Shown here: piece by piece, positions 1 to 10,649 of the stretch | How the letters are laid out: each line of letters begins with the position of its first letter | Numbering within the stretch: the first letter of the stretch is position 1 | Assembly: GCA_973895155.1 (NCBI GenBank) | Contig: OZ316893.1 | Location: 18,104,001 to 18,168,000, forward strand | Origin: Marsupella aquatica | Taxonomy: Eukaryota > Marchantiophyta | Direction: 5' to 3' | Length of the DNA stretch: 64,000 nucleotides | Notes under the pieces: generated by a model | The model's input: the letters and a program-made list of their open reading frames with translations, nothing else | The model's database searches: none | Told to the model about the DNA's origin: nothing | Position numbers and translations under genes: made by a program

Positions 1-1
1 G

Positions 2-581
2 AATGTGTTGCCAGGGACTTGGAAGGATGCAAAGAAGGTTCTCTCATCCATTGGCATGGATTACCATATTATTCATGCCTGTGTGAATGATTGCATGTTA
101 TTTCATGGGGATACAGCCCATATCACAAAATGCACAGTGTGTCATGAGCCACGGTATGAGCCAAACATGCTAACCCAAAAGGTACCAAGGAAAGCAGTTC
201 GTTGGTTCCCCATAATTCCTCGCTTGTTGCACATGTATAGATGTTCTAACTTGGCCGAGTTGATGGTATGGCACAAGAAACATCGTTCGGAGCCTGGTGT
301 CATGCGATTAAAAGTTGACTCTCCTACTCATAAACATGTGGAATCAACATGGCCAGATTTTGAGCGTGACCCTTGGCATGTGCGACTGGGGTTGGCATCA
401 GATGGAGTTAGCCCTCATTCACTTGGAGGGAAGGGGAGACCTACATCGGTCTGGCCTGTGGTTCTCATGAATTACAACCTTCCACCATGGTTGTCCATGA
501 AAAAGGGTTTTTTGTTGCTATCTTTGATTATCCCAGGGCCAAAGAAGGTGAAGAACATGGACACCTATTTGACATTACTGG
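2..581 (+). pseudogene. CACTA (En/Spm) transposase, TNP2-type, first part (5' end outside window)
   Basis: The frame is open from the left edge and reads as the TNP2/Transposase_21 domain of plant CACTA transposons. It shows the conserved run with CVNDC and a CxxC pair (CTVCHEPRYEP), then VPRKAVRWFPIIPRL, the DP.HVRLGLASDG block and the MNYNLPPW block, ending in a LLSLIIPGPKK segment. In this family the protein cuts and rejoins element ends in the nucleus. The reading is interrupted at 581 by an LTR-type insertion and resumes at 2428. Family membership is clear from motif order; the gene is disrupted and incomplete here. Confidence 0.85.
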
Positions 582-2427
582 TGTAAGTAGTGGGTAATTC
601 CAAAAGCATGAAGAAACTGAAAATTTTTAAATTTTTTACGGTGTTTAGACTGCAATTATTGCTAACTGTAACTAAAACAGCATTCAAAGTTACTAAGTTC
701 CTAAGTTACGAGTAAACTCAGTTTACGAGTTTACTAGTTCACTTCTTTACGAGTTACACCTTAAGATTTGGCGACTCTGTGATCGTGACATCTTACAACT
801 AGTTCAACGGGACTCCACAACGGATGAAGAGCTCACCTTGAAAGGGAAGGAATGCAAGACATAGGCGCTCATTACTGACTTCTCTTCCACCTTACCTCTC
901 AAACTCTGCCCAGCTTCAACCGGTATTTCAGAGATGTCAAATGGAGACTTCGACCCTTCTATTCCAGGATGATGAATAGTGATGAGTTTCTGCATCACTA
1001 TCCCCAAGTATATGCTGCCACCTGCAACAACTATGATGTACTAGGGATATACAGAGAAGCTCTTCGTATAGATTCCTGTTATTTGATGAAGCGAATGCCT
1101 TTGATGTATCCTGAGAGACAACTAAGGTGCCTACCCTACTCTAGAGGATCCCCACGCCAAGCTAAGCTGATAGAGGTTACCCAGAACCGAATTGTTACCC
1201 TTGTGGAGTTACTAGAACCAGAGGACATCCGACAGCAAGCTTGAAGAAGTCTCTAAGTGTTCTTAGTTAGTTTTTAGAGTAGTGCATCTTATCTGATTTT
1301 TAGAAATGTGTTCTAGAGCTTTAGAAGCTGTTATACTTCTTTAGGCTGTAGTCTGTACCTAGGAAACCCTGCTGGAAAAATTTCAGAGTTTTCCGAACCA
1401 GGAGTAGAAAGTTAAAAATAGTTGAATCTACTCAATTTTTAGTATACTGAAATTAAGAGTTTAAGAGTTTAAGTTTTTACGTTTTTAAGAGTTTAAGTTT
1501 TTAAGAGTTTAAGAGTTCATACTTAGCCATTTTTTCCGGCTTTCCACTTATTGAATCGTCGTTTTGACTTTTTGAGGGTTATGAAGAGGCATGTCTCTTC
1601 GACCCTGTGACCTCTTATTCTGTAGTTCATCACTATTTATACCTCTTCCCCTAGTGTAGAGAGATGGTTAAGTTCTGCATTTTTGCCTCCCTTTTGTTAA
1701 GTCTATTGATTCTGAACCTACGAGTTCTAAATCAGACTTAATATTTGGAGAGACTTACCTCCTTCTTGTATTTTGGAACCCAAATACTTGAAGTAAAACC
1801 TCAGTTATGAATCTCGTGAATTATAATGTCAGATTCCGCTTTGGTGACACATTGTAATCTCACAAGTTCTTAGAGTTAACTCATTGAGTTTAAGTTGCAT
1901 TGGAAATGATGTTTTCACCTTCATGTTGCTTAGTACCATCTAAATGCTGAAGTATTTATCCTTTTAGATCTTGACTAAGTATCACTTAGGAAGAAAGGTC
2001 AAGACATGTTGCCGGCATTTTAAAAGGATACTCTAGTATGCAGTTTAGATCTGAAAAGCCGTGTGGATTTGGATTCCCTTTAAAGTCATTCCATTATTAC
2101 TTATGTCTAAGGAGTAACCTTGGTCTATTCCAGACTCCCTTAAGCATACTCTGAGAGATTTTTCCTTGTGTTTTGTTAATTGCAATCTTTTGCTTAATTG
2201 AAGGTTATCTGATGTTGAGTTATCATCAAAAACTACTCACCGCTGTGGAGCGATCTTCAAAGTACCTGATTAAAGTAATCAAGATTGATTACTATGTGTG
2301 ACACAAGAGCTTAAAGCTTTGTTTTTAGTTTATTACATCAAACCAACCCCATCTTGTTCTTAAAGGGAACGAATACCGAGTTTGGAGACTTTAAAATGTG
2401 ATTTTTGGTTCTCTATGGCAAACTACA
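582..2427 (+). mobile_element. 1.85-kb LTR-type insertion (probable solo LTR) in the CACTA transposase
   Basis: The insertion begins TGTAAGTAG and ends AACTACA (TG...CA ends), flanked by a perfect 5-bp duplication ACTGG at 577-581 and 2428-2432. Removing it and one TSD rejoins the transposase reading. No internal direct repeats or pol motifs were seen, so a solo LTR is the simplest reading. TATTTATA at 1634-1641 could be its TATA box, which would orient it +. It contains a 91-codon open frame at 969-1244 with no recognised domain. Confidence 0.7.
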
Positions 2428-2555
2428 ACTGGTTCAGGAACTCCAGAAATTATGGGAAGGAGTATGGGCATATGATGGTCAAAAGACTACAGGGGGTACC
2501 CCACGGGTTTTCAAACTGAAAGGGGTTTGTATGTGGACCATGCATGACTACCCAG
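2428..2555 (+). pseudogene. CACTA transposase, continuation after the insertion (exon)
   Basis: This continues the Transposase_21 reading (LVQELQKLWEGVWAYDG, then KGVCMWTMHDYP), the segment expected directly after the IPGPKK block at 520-560. It ends at a GT splice donor (CCCAG|GTAAG). A 97-bp intron at 2556-2652 with GT...AG ends separates it from the next exon in phase. Confidence 0.75.
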
Positions 2556-2652
2556 GTAAGAACTTTGTTGGTTAAATGCATCATATTCTAATGCATGGTA
2601 TCCCCTCATTTCCATGTGCTAATCCTAACATAATGTGTGTTTATATGACCAG
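2556..2652 (+). other. Intron of the CACTA transposase gene
   Basis: The donor is GTAAGAAC and the acceptor ATGACCAG; the flanking exons join in frame (...HDYPG FGFVSG...). It is AT-richer than the exons. Confidence 0.65.
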
Positions 2653-4114
2653 GATTTGGCTTTGTGAGTGGGTTGCAAACCCAAGGCTACAAGGCTTGCT
2701 CCACTTGTGGCCCAAGCCTTGGTGATGTAGCCAAGTATTCATCACATCTTCGCAAGATTATTTATCTTGGGCATACAAAGTTTCTTCCAATGGGACATCA
2801 GATGAGGCGTGACCCACTACTATTTTCCTCTATTGATATGCCCTTTGGTGACGAGCGTGATGTACCTGAGCCAACAACTTTTACACACTGGAAAGACATG
2901 GCTGCAAGAGTGGCAAACCCAAAGGATCCCATGCAATTTGATGGTAGTGGCTTGACAAGGTGGAGTATATTAACCACTTTGCCCTATTGGGGTGAGTTGA
3001 AGATCTGCCATCTATTAGACCCCATGCACATTGAGGGAAATGTGGGAAAGACTTTGATAAAGGCTTTCTATGGAGAGAAAGACACTAACTTCAGGGAGGC
3101 TTATGAGGATCTTGAGATGCATCCAGATGTGTGGGTCATAAGTGATCCTATCATAGGGATCGAGCATCAACCTTCAGCTCCATGGGTGCTTCCTGTTGGC
3201 CAGACAAGGGAGTTTCAGAATCGCATAGGAGACATGCGGTTTCCTATTGGTTATGGTGCCAATCTCCGAAAGACCTTTGGGATGGAGGACAATCATAAGT
3301 GGCCAAGGTATCTCAAGACACATGACTACCATAGGTTATTGCAGCACATATTGTCTGTGGCCATAATAGGTTTGGCAAGTGAAGAAGTGCAAGATGCCCT
3401 TTTGTCATTGGGAAAACTATTGAGATGGGTATGCTCTAAGGAGATATATACTGACGAGATCCCTGGGATGGAGGTTTTGGCAGCAGAGGTGGTATGCAAG
3501 TTGGAGAAGGCCCTTCCTCATTCCTTTTTTGACTGTCAAGTGCATTTACTTGTTCATCTTGTTCATGAGGTGGCCATTGCAGGTCCTGTGCATTGTCGGT
3601 GGATGTATTGGCTAGAACGATATATGGCAGTGTTAAAAGGTTATGTACGTAACCATGCAGGGGTTGAGGGAAGCATGGCTACAGGATACTTAGCAGCTGA
3701 AAGTATGTTCTATTGTAGTAACATATTGGCCACAATTGATTGTACCTCTCCCCGTACTTGGGTAGAGGAGAGGGAAGATGAAGAGGATCGTTTAACAGGT
3801 GCTAGGAAAACCCGCATGTTGACACCAGTGGAGGTGAAACAACTGACCACATTCATGTTGAGTAATAGCACTATCATGGAAGAATGGAGGGATTTCTATG
3901 AGGATGCCAAAAGTAACAGCACAAGACCAAGGATTTTTCCAAAGTACCTTGACTATATGAAGGAGAAGTTAGTTGAGGTGGATGACATGGTGGTCAGGGG
4001 AGAGAGTGTATTATATTTTCTGGCTATCACAGATGATGTTCGTACCATTGTTCATGGTCCCTTGAGAGTGGTTACAACAAGGACAGCAATGTGGACACAA
4101 GGAAGACATTTTAG
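2653..4114 (+). pseudogene. CACTA transposase, main exon: end of Transposase_21 plus DUF4218
   Basis: About 487 codons are open. The first part has GYKACSTCGP (the usual zinc-binding-like pair), LPMGHQMRR, the LPYWGELKICHLLDPMH block and IEGNVGKTL, all typical of the C-terminal half of TNP2. From about residue 225 it reads as DUF4218: LKTHDYHRLLQHILSVAI, then SFFDCQVHLLVHL, RWMYWLERYMAVLKGYVRN and EGSMATGYLAAES. The exon itself has no stop. If read through without splicing it would terminate at 4116-4118, but joining 4114 to 4286 keeps the frame into DUF4216. Confidence 0.85.
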
Positions 4115-4285
4115 GTGATCTCCATCTACCTTAGTAACCTTTGATTTGAATCACTTGGTTTAATTTAATTCATTTGTAATTCAAGCACGTATATTGAAGA
4201 GGCAGATTCTTGGTGTGTTTCATTAATTGGAATATGTTTGTGTCTATTTTTGTGTAAAATGTCCTTATGGTTTGATGGATTTTAG
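4115..4285 (+). other. Probable intron between DUF4218 and DUF4216 exons
   Basis: GT at 4115-4116 and AG at 4284-4285. Splicing joins HF and ISSLDEKRG through an AG|G arginine codon and skips the TGA at 4116. The order TNP2-DUF4218-DUF4216 is standard for CACTA transposases. Confidence 0.55.
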
Positions 4286-4766
4286 GATTTCTTCCCTTGA
4301 TGAGAAGAGGGGTCGTACCTTTGATTGTGGAGTTCAAGGACAATTCTCTCAAGATTCCCGTAGCAGTCGCCATGACACAAATATTATTCAAGATGTTGTG
4401 CCATATCATGGAAAGGTAGAAGAGATTCTAGTGATATCTTATGATGCACAATCAAAGTTTGAAGAGTATGTCTTCAAGTGCAAGTGGTTCAAAGTGAACC
4501 TTGTAGGTAACAATCCTACTGTGGTACAAGATGAGTGTGGATTTACACGACTGAACAGACGACCTCAACAGGCGACCAGAGGCCCAGAGAGCCCCTTTAG
4601 TGTCCAATCAAATACTTTGGTCACTCATGACCAAGTGCCAACAAACAAAGTTGGCCAACAGTCAAAGTCTATTGCCAAAATGAATCCACCCATCCCGCCT
4701 GCCCAACCAAACAGTGCAGGAAAATTTTGGATTTTTTGTGTCACTGTCGCATTTAGCTCTACCTAA
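4286..4766 (+). pseudogene. CACTA transposase C-terminal exon, DUF4216
   Basis: The reading includes VVPYHGKVEEILVISYD, FEEYVFKCKWFKV and QDECGFTRLN, the hallmark pattern of DUF4216 (..YYG.IEEI....F...LF.C.WF.V.....DE.GFT.VN). The frame ends at a TAA at 4764-4766, after a low-information tail. Together with the preceding exons this is one TNP2-like gene interrupted by an LTR-type insertion. Confidence 0.7.
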
Positions 4767-5459
4767 GACAACCCCCAAGGACAGTCTACATGAATTGTGG
4801 GAGTAAATGTTATTTTGATGTTTCACTCCAAAAACAAGCGTGCACAAAGGCCCAAACACACAAACTTATGATGAGTGAAGATCGGAAAAAAAGCAAATAT
4901 GCCTAAAAGCCAACACAAAAAATTTATGTTTTGCTCACTTCAAGTGCGTGTAGTCATTCGGCGTTATTACAAGGAAATGGTTGGGAAAGGAACACCCTCT
5001 ATATAGGAGGGAAGGTGTTCCTTGGTAGTCACATCAAGATCTTCCTTTGAGTGTTATGATAGTGGTGGCCCAACCTGCCACATCCAGGATAGTTGAGCTT
5101 GTAGTGGTACCTGGGGGTACAGACATTCAAGCTCATCACCACCTTGGGAGGCACAAATCCTAGTAGTGGCCAAACCCTACCCAAGCCGGAAGCGGTGATC
5201 AGCCCAGCATCCCGCCCAGCATCTTTGCTTTCTTCCCTGACCCCATGTGGAATGGCAAAAAGAAGCATTGGAGTGGAAATGGCAGATTTTCAAACATTTT
5301 AACCTTACTTGAAGCTTCTTTTGGTCTATCCGTCACCCTTTAACCCATTTTAAGCCTCAAAGGAACGTTATGGAAGAAAGTTAAGAAGTTTGAGTTTGGA
5401 AGGAAGAATCGCTTCGGACAAACAATCGCTTGAACATTGCAAAATCCGTTTAGACTTTC
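4767..5459. other. Flank of the CACTA gene, no gene recognised
   Basis: This presumably includes the 3' part of the CACTA element, but I could not identify its terminal CACTA/TAGTG inverted repeat with confidence. Short open frames occur on - and none resembles a known domain. Confidence 0.3.
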
Positions 5460-6076
5460 GGCAACAACTTTCCTTGGAATTGATTTTTTATAAAAAGTTT
5501 TAGCCCGCAAAAAACCCCACATGCAGGGCAAACAAGCCACACGGCAAAACAAGACAACCCCCTCCCACCCCTTGGGGGGGGGGAATACAAGGGGTACAAA
5601 AGAAGCCGTCACCAGATAACCCAAAACCAGCAAGTCAAGAGAGAATAGCAGTAGCAAATGAGAAGAGGGGGTCCCATGACAGGACCACAGCTAAGACCTA
5701 ATCCCGCATTCTAATCCCATTGTGGGCACAGGGTCATCCACCAGTGGAAATACAGCCCCTGCCATCACTAAGCCAGAGCCTACGCAAACTGTCAATCCTA
5801 TCTTTAGCCCGGCACAACCGGGTGTTCTTTCTACCAGGGGGTGAGCATCTGCTCACAGCATTCAAGCACTCAGCAGCTTCAGAAAGCACTAGGCCCATAT
5901 CAAATGTACGTCTACCACCTGCATTGAACATATGGGAGTTCCTGCCTAGCCACAACCTCCATAAAATCTGTTGCAAGACAAATAGTTTGACAATCTGCTC
6001 AGGGTCCCTCCCGTAAGCAGAGTCCAACAAAGCCAGCAGCCCCTGGACGATTGGTAAGACTTTAGGCAACAACTTT
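5460..6076 (-). mobile_element. 5'-truncated L1-like LINE with 12-bp TSD
   Basis: GGCAACAACTTT occurs at 5460-5471 and 6065-6076, flanking 5472-6064. On - the insert starts inside the C-terminal part of LINE ORF2 (IVKLFVLQQILWRLWLGRNSHMF, then GGRRTFDMGLVLSEAAE and PGRKNTRLCRAKDRIDSLRR). It continues through a 3' UTR with a G/C-rich stretch (5560-5590) and ends in a short A-rich tail near the 5472 end. The same C-terminal motif occurs at 55.95-56.15 kb and 59.2-59.45 kb, so one LINE lineage seeded several loci here. Confidence 0.8.
5734..6064 (-). pseudogene. LINE ORF2 C-terminal fragment
   Basis: About 110 codons encode the extreme C-terminus of an L1-like ORF2, downstream of the reverse transcriptase. 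Shared residues with the two other copies in this window are LWRLW(I/L)GRN.HMF, the L.LVLSEA block and the P(G/S)RK..RL.RAK block. It is 5'-truncated by the insertion mechanism, so no RT remains, and it cannot act alone. Confidence 0.7.
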
Positions 6077-6820
6077 GACGGAATAAAGACTACATAGTTT
6101 TGGCCCTTGACTCATAAATCGTTTTACCTCTTACTTGAGCTTTATTTTAGTTAATTAGGATCAGATTTAGAATGACATCACTTGTCACTTATGGAGTCTC
6201 AGATTTAGATTTGTAAGGGTCTTACCTTTACCTTGTCTCTTAGAGTCTAGAATTCCTTTTAGATAGGAATAGATTTCTCAACTTAGGAGAAAACCCTTTG
6301 GTTTCTCCCATGTTATGAGGGAGCCTCCTACATTTGGACTCCCAAGCAAATGCTTATGTCTTTTCTTCAACATTGATTTTTGACCAAGTATGGGTCTTTT
6401 TCTCGTGCCAAATTGGGCTTAGGAGAAAGAATCTAATGGAGAAGACTTGTACCACTCACATCAATTGAATTTCAAACATTTCATGGATCAAACCTAAGTA
6501 TTCAAGTTTTGATGTTTGAATTAGTTGTAGGAAATAGAATTGAATTGATAACTAAGGTGTGCCTTTGAAATCTAGTTGAAATGGGAATTGTACCAACCTT
6601 CATGACGTAAAACCGATCACTACTAAGTGTATAAGGAAGTTACAGAGAAGAGAAAACCTTTCAGTCTATCGAGAAGAAGCCGAACCTAAGGAAGTTCATT
6701 TCAGCATTTGTGACATAATAATCATTTCAGGATTATATAAGGAGAAACAACAAGGAAATTACTTGAAGATTTCAAACACCACAAAACCTTAGTAAATTGC
6801 TTTGTTTATTCTTTACGGGA
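6077..6820. other. AT-rich spacer, nothing recognised
   Basis: No long open frame, no repeat relation seen to other parts of the window, and no RNA gene recognised. Confidence 0.4.
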
Positions 6821-8110
6821 CCGAATCCTGATTGTTTTGAGCAAGATCTTAGACATTTGGTGTTGTTCTACTTACCACACCCCAAATCACATGTACCCCA
6901 TCCCCCTCCTTGGGGCCCACCATCACCTGGGGCCACATTGGCCAAGCCCCTCACCTTTGATTCAACCTGGCTGCCAAGGCTGCATTTCCCGGCCTGCCAA
7001 CAAACTTTTGGGAGAACTTCCTCCCTCCCTCTTATCTGAATCATCAGGTGTCTCTCAGCTTTGGGCACAACTTGGCAAAGATTTGTCATAACTGCAGCAG
7101 TACGGGCTAACTAAGATAGCCACAAATAACAACCTTGTGGCCGAGCACAAGTTCAAATTTGTACTAGCCTTGCAGACGGCAATTGGCAAGGATGTAGAGA
7201 TAAACTGGCATGGGCCCAAGTAGAGTTATTCAGATTGCAGGCCTAAACTTTGCAAAGCTATGTCAAGAAGGCCAACTAGAGGGCCAAGGAAGACTTCGCC
7301 AAGATCAGGGCCGCCCACCCGGCCGCCCAAGCCAAGATTGAGCGATTGAAGCAAGCCCGCACTTGGAAACCAGGTCACAAAATTGACAAGTGTGATGGAG
7401 CAAATGGAAGGTCTACCAGGATGCAAATGAGGAGATAGGTGTGGCTACTCAGGATTTTGCATCTATATGGGAACACATCAAGTGGCTTAAAGTGCAAAGG
7501 GATGGACAGCCCAATCCCAAGCCCTGGGAAGCATGCCAAGCACAGTTGGCGCTGTCACATCAGTGGTGGTAGTTAGGTCAATAGTGTCCGGTTTGCGTTA
7601 GCTGACTGGCACTTAGCAATGTTATTGCGCCAGACTGGTGCCATTTTTAGGAGTTAGCTAGGAATCTTAGAATAGGACAAGCCATTTAGGGCTCTGACAC
7701 TTAGGTTAGTAATAGTAGAAGTCACTTAGCTTAGGTAGCAGTTTGGCTGCTGCTCTGGCCTTGAGCCCTTACTGCTAGCTTAGTACTTAGTGCACCCCTC
7801 AATACCTCACTCGATGCAAGGAGGGAGACTTTAGTTTCAGGTGTGGGGAGCTAGGCACATGATGTATTGGGAGTCCCGGCCTTATTGAGTATAGAGTACC
7901 AACGAGGGGATAAGCAACTAAGCTTGCAAGGCAAGTGCGCGGTTGGGCCTTGTTGTAGTGTGGAGCCCCTTGTAGTTTTTGTTGATTCACAGTGAAGTTG
8001 AGTCAGTCATGCATATGCATACTTATGTAATCTATCATTGCAAAGTCTCTTCCTCACCTTGTTGTTGTGTAAATTGTGTAATGCAGATTAGTTAGGAATG
8101 ATGGAAATTT
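6821..8110 (+). repeat. Decayed + strand copy of the 3' half of an LTR of family 2
   Basis: The segment at 7790-7980 (GTGCACCCCTCAATACC..., GGGAGTCCCGGCC, GAGTACCAACGAGGGG, TTGTAGTGTGGAGCCCC) is a diverged match to the reverse complement of 9510-9670 in the family-2 solo LTR. Upstream, 7085-7560 has the glutamine/alanine/lysine-rich texture of the family-2 coiled-coil coding region, but with several stops. I infer an old family-2 LTR fragment, oriented opposite to the one at 9004. Limits are approximate. Confidence 0.5.
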
Positions 8111-8998
8111 TATAAATTTTGAACTTTTTCTAACTCAATGGTGCAGTATAGTTACCTTTTGTAGCAATTTAGATAAACTAAACACGTTACCTAGTTAGCA
8201 AATTAGTATAGAAGAATAGATATAGAATAAAGGAATCCCTGCCAATTTTCCCAATGCTCATAGTTAAGTGGGCAAACACAAATACCAGTCAATCATTTCC
8301 CGAAAGAAAAGAACATGCAACATCTTGAACTATCAAGCTCCAGTTCTTCCATGTTTGGCAAAAACTACACCAAAATATAACAAATAGTCACAATCCTAGA
8401 AATGTAATAACTCTAGCTCACGTCACTAGGCTTGAGATTGACGCCTTCAAAGACAACTAAGACAAGAGCAATGGCCAGTGCTGACACATGAAGGGCCGGG
8501 GACACTTCAAAGAGGAGACCCTGTAGTAGCGGACAAGAAGATGCTTCAAGCACACAAACCAACAGTGAAAGACTCCATGGCCCAAATAAATATATGTTGC
8601 TGCACCTTGAAGACTGAAATAGTATGTCAAGCAAAAAGATAGAGTCGATCTCATTTGCAACAACAGTAGCAGCAAAAGTATGTATGCATTTCCAGTGTCT
8701 AGACTTTCATGCCTTTGAAACTTTGCTTGCCCAATGATGCACAAGGTGAAACACAATTAGATGCACTAAATGACACTGGGGTCAAATTCCCATATTTACC
8801 TTGAAAGTCGCAGGTTGAAAACAAGTAAAATGCCAGTCCAAGTTCAGATCAATTTCCTGACAGACATCAATTGCTAATGCTTCAATCATGATTTCCATTT
8901 AGTTATACCAGGCCATTCATGACAGATCAAAACACTGATTGCAGATAACTGTGCTCACAAAACTTGTTGGCCATGCTCAAGCCCTTCTCCTGGCTGGT
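8111..8998. other. Host-type flank, no gene recognised
   Basis: This AT-rich sequence lies immediately left of the solo LTR at 9004 and would have been continuous with 15604 onward before that insertion. Short open frames on - (8413-8756) include a hydrophobic stretch but match no family I know. Confidence 0.35.
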
Positions 8999-9893
8999 AC
9001 GACTGTCACGTCGTCAGCCTTGGCCTTACTCGGGCTTCGGCTTAAATAGGCACATCCTTTGTCAAAATGAGGGTTCGGGCAGGGAGGCACGGAATGCACC
9101 CAACTTACATAAAATAGCGCTAAGTGCGCCTATCGTCATATACGGACACCTCCTAGGTATGATTTGTGTTCCGCCATTGGAACGTACCTCAATCGATAGT
9201 AGGATCGACCCTGGCTTAAGGGCTTCTAAGCCTTTGTATTGTCCGTCTTCGATCCGGATTTTGGTGGTATGGGTGCTCAACCCGAGCTCGGAACCACGTA
9301 CACGCAAGCTGCACCCCATACACTACTTGGGTAGTGCGTTCGGCCAAGCGTTGGCACCTATACACGAGATTCACACACATACATACGCACAAGCATAAAA
9401 TCTCGATTTATATGAAGGAAATAACGGGAAGGGATTTTACTCCATAAGAGACATATGCGTACACTTAGTTGACCCAAATGCTTTGGAGTGACCAGGTCCG
9501 AGGCCGAGGGTGTACACTACAACGGAGCCCGGCTCCGCACTCGCCCAGCGAGCTTAGTCTTACACCCTCCCCTTGGTACTCTTCCACTCCCAGAGGTCGG
9601 GACTCCCCACACATACCGTGGATGTCCAATACTGAGACTAAAAAACCCCCTGCCTCTACCGAGGGGTGCACTAAATACTAAGGGCTGAGGAACGGAGTGT
9701 CCTCCCGCCCAAAGATTCATTGACTTAGGTCCTAACTAATCTGACTGTCAGGCCAAAAAATGGCTGTGTCTTATTAGAAGATCCTAACCTACGCAGGCTG
9801 GACAACATGGCCGTGCTGTTTTAACTAGGGCAGGTTCTTGTCCCCATAGCCTGATTTAGCTATTCCTAACCCTATTCTATTCCTACTCCGCCG

Positions 9894-10649
9894 CTAATGT
9901 CTGGCACGCTTGCCAGAGCCGCCCGAGTGGGAGCGGCCATCCCGCTGCTTACGCAGTCTGTCATTGTCCGCCTTGAGGAGCTGGACCTGGTCCAGCAGAG
10001 ATTTGTTCTCTCGCTTTGCCGCATCCGTCTCCTCCGCTGCCTCTTGGCATGCCTCCTCCAGTTGCTGGGCGTCGCTCGTCAGCTTGCCCGCCAGCTAGTC
10101 CTGCTTCTCGGCTTCGGTTTGGAGCCGCACCACTTCGGCCTGTAGCGTGGCTATCTCCGCAGTGTCCCATTGGGCCCGTTCTTCGGCCTCCTCCAGGTCT
10201 TTCTGCCAGATGACAATTTGATTCTTCAAACTGTCAATCTGGTTCCGGAGTCGTGCAATCTCGGCCTTGTTCCCAGCTTTGGCCTGTTCGGCTAGAGCGG
10301 TAAGGGCATGCGCCTTTGCTAACAACTCATCGGCGGCTGCAACCTTGGGTCGTAGTTGCAGAAGCTCAGCCTCTTGAGCTGCAACTTTATTCTTTAAGTA
10401 TACGGACTCCACCCGGTACCGCTCTATCCTCTGAAGGACCTCTGACTGGGCCCGACCTGCCTTTACTGCGGCAACCAACTCCTGATTGAAGAAACAGGCT
10501 ACCTTCCGGCCCATGAACTCCCCGGTATCCTGGGCAATTTGATGAGAGAAATCTCCCAGAAGCCCGTTCAGAAATGTACCCGGTACGAAGAGTTCCGGGT
10601 GGTCCAGGTTGTGCCTGTCCGGAGTTGGGCACGGGCAGACGTTGTCCGG
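9894..10649 (-). pseudogene. LTR-encoded protein, family 2, C-terminal coiled coil
   Basis: This reads on from the N-terminal part once the insertion is ignored: PTPDRHNLDHPELF, GTFLNGLLGDFSHQIAQD, KVACFFNQELVAAVKAGRAQ, then a long heptad-like stretch rich in A/E/K/L/Q (RLRNQIDSLKNQIVIWQKDL and following). A TAG at about 10095 interrupts the coil (KQD*LAGKL); the frame then continues (QLEEACQEAAEETDAAKREN) to a basic tail and a stop at 9894-9896. The sister copy at 61.4-62.2 kb shows the same order (GTFLNGLLGNLS, QELVAVVRAGRAQSK, QLEEACQDTAEETDATKQEN). Confidence 0.6.

Noticed and set aside
8413-8756. Hydrophobic - strand frames as a small host membrane protein
   Set aside because: Overlapping frames, no conserved motif and no supporting context.
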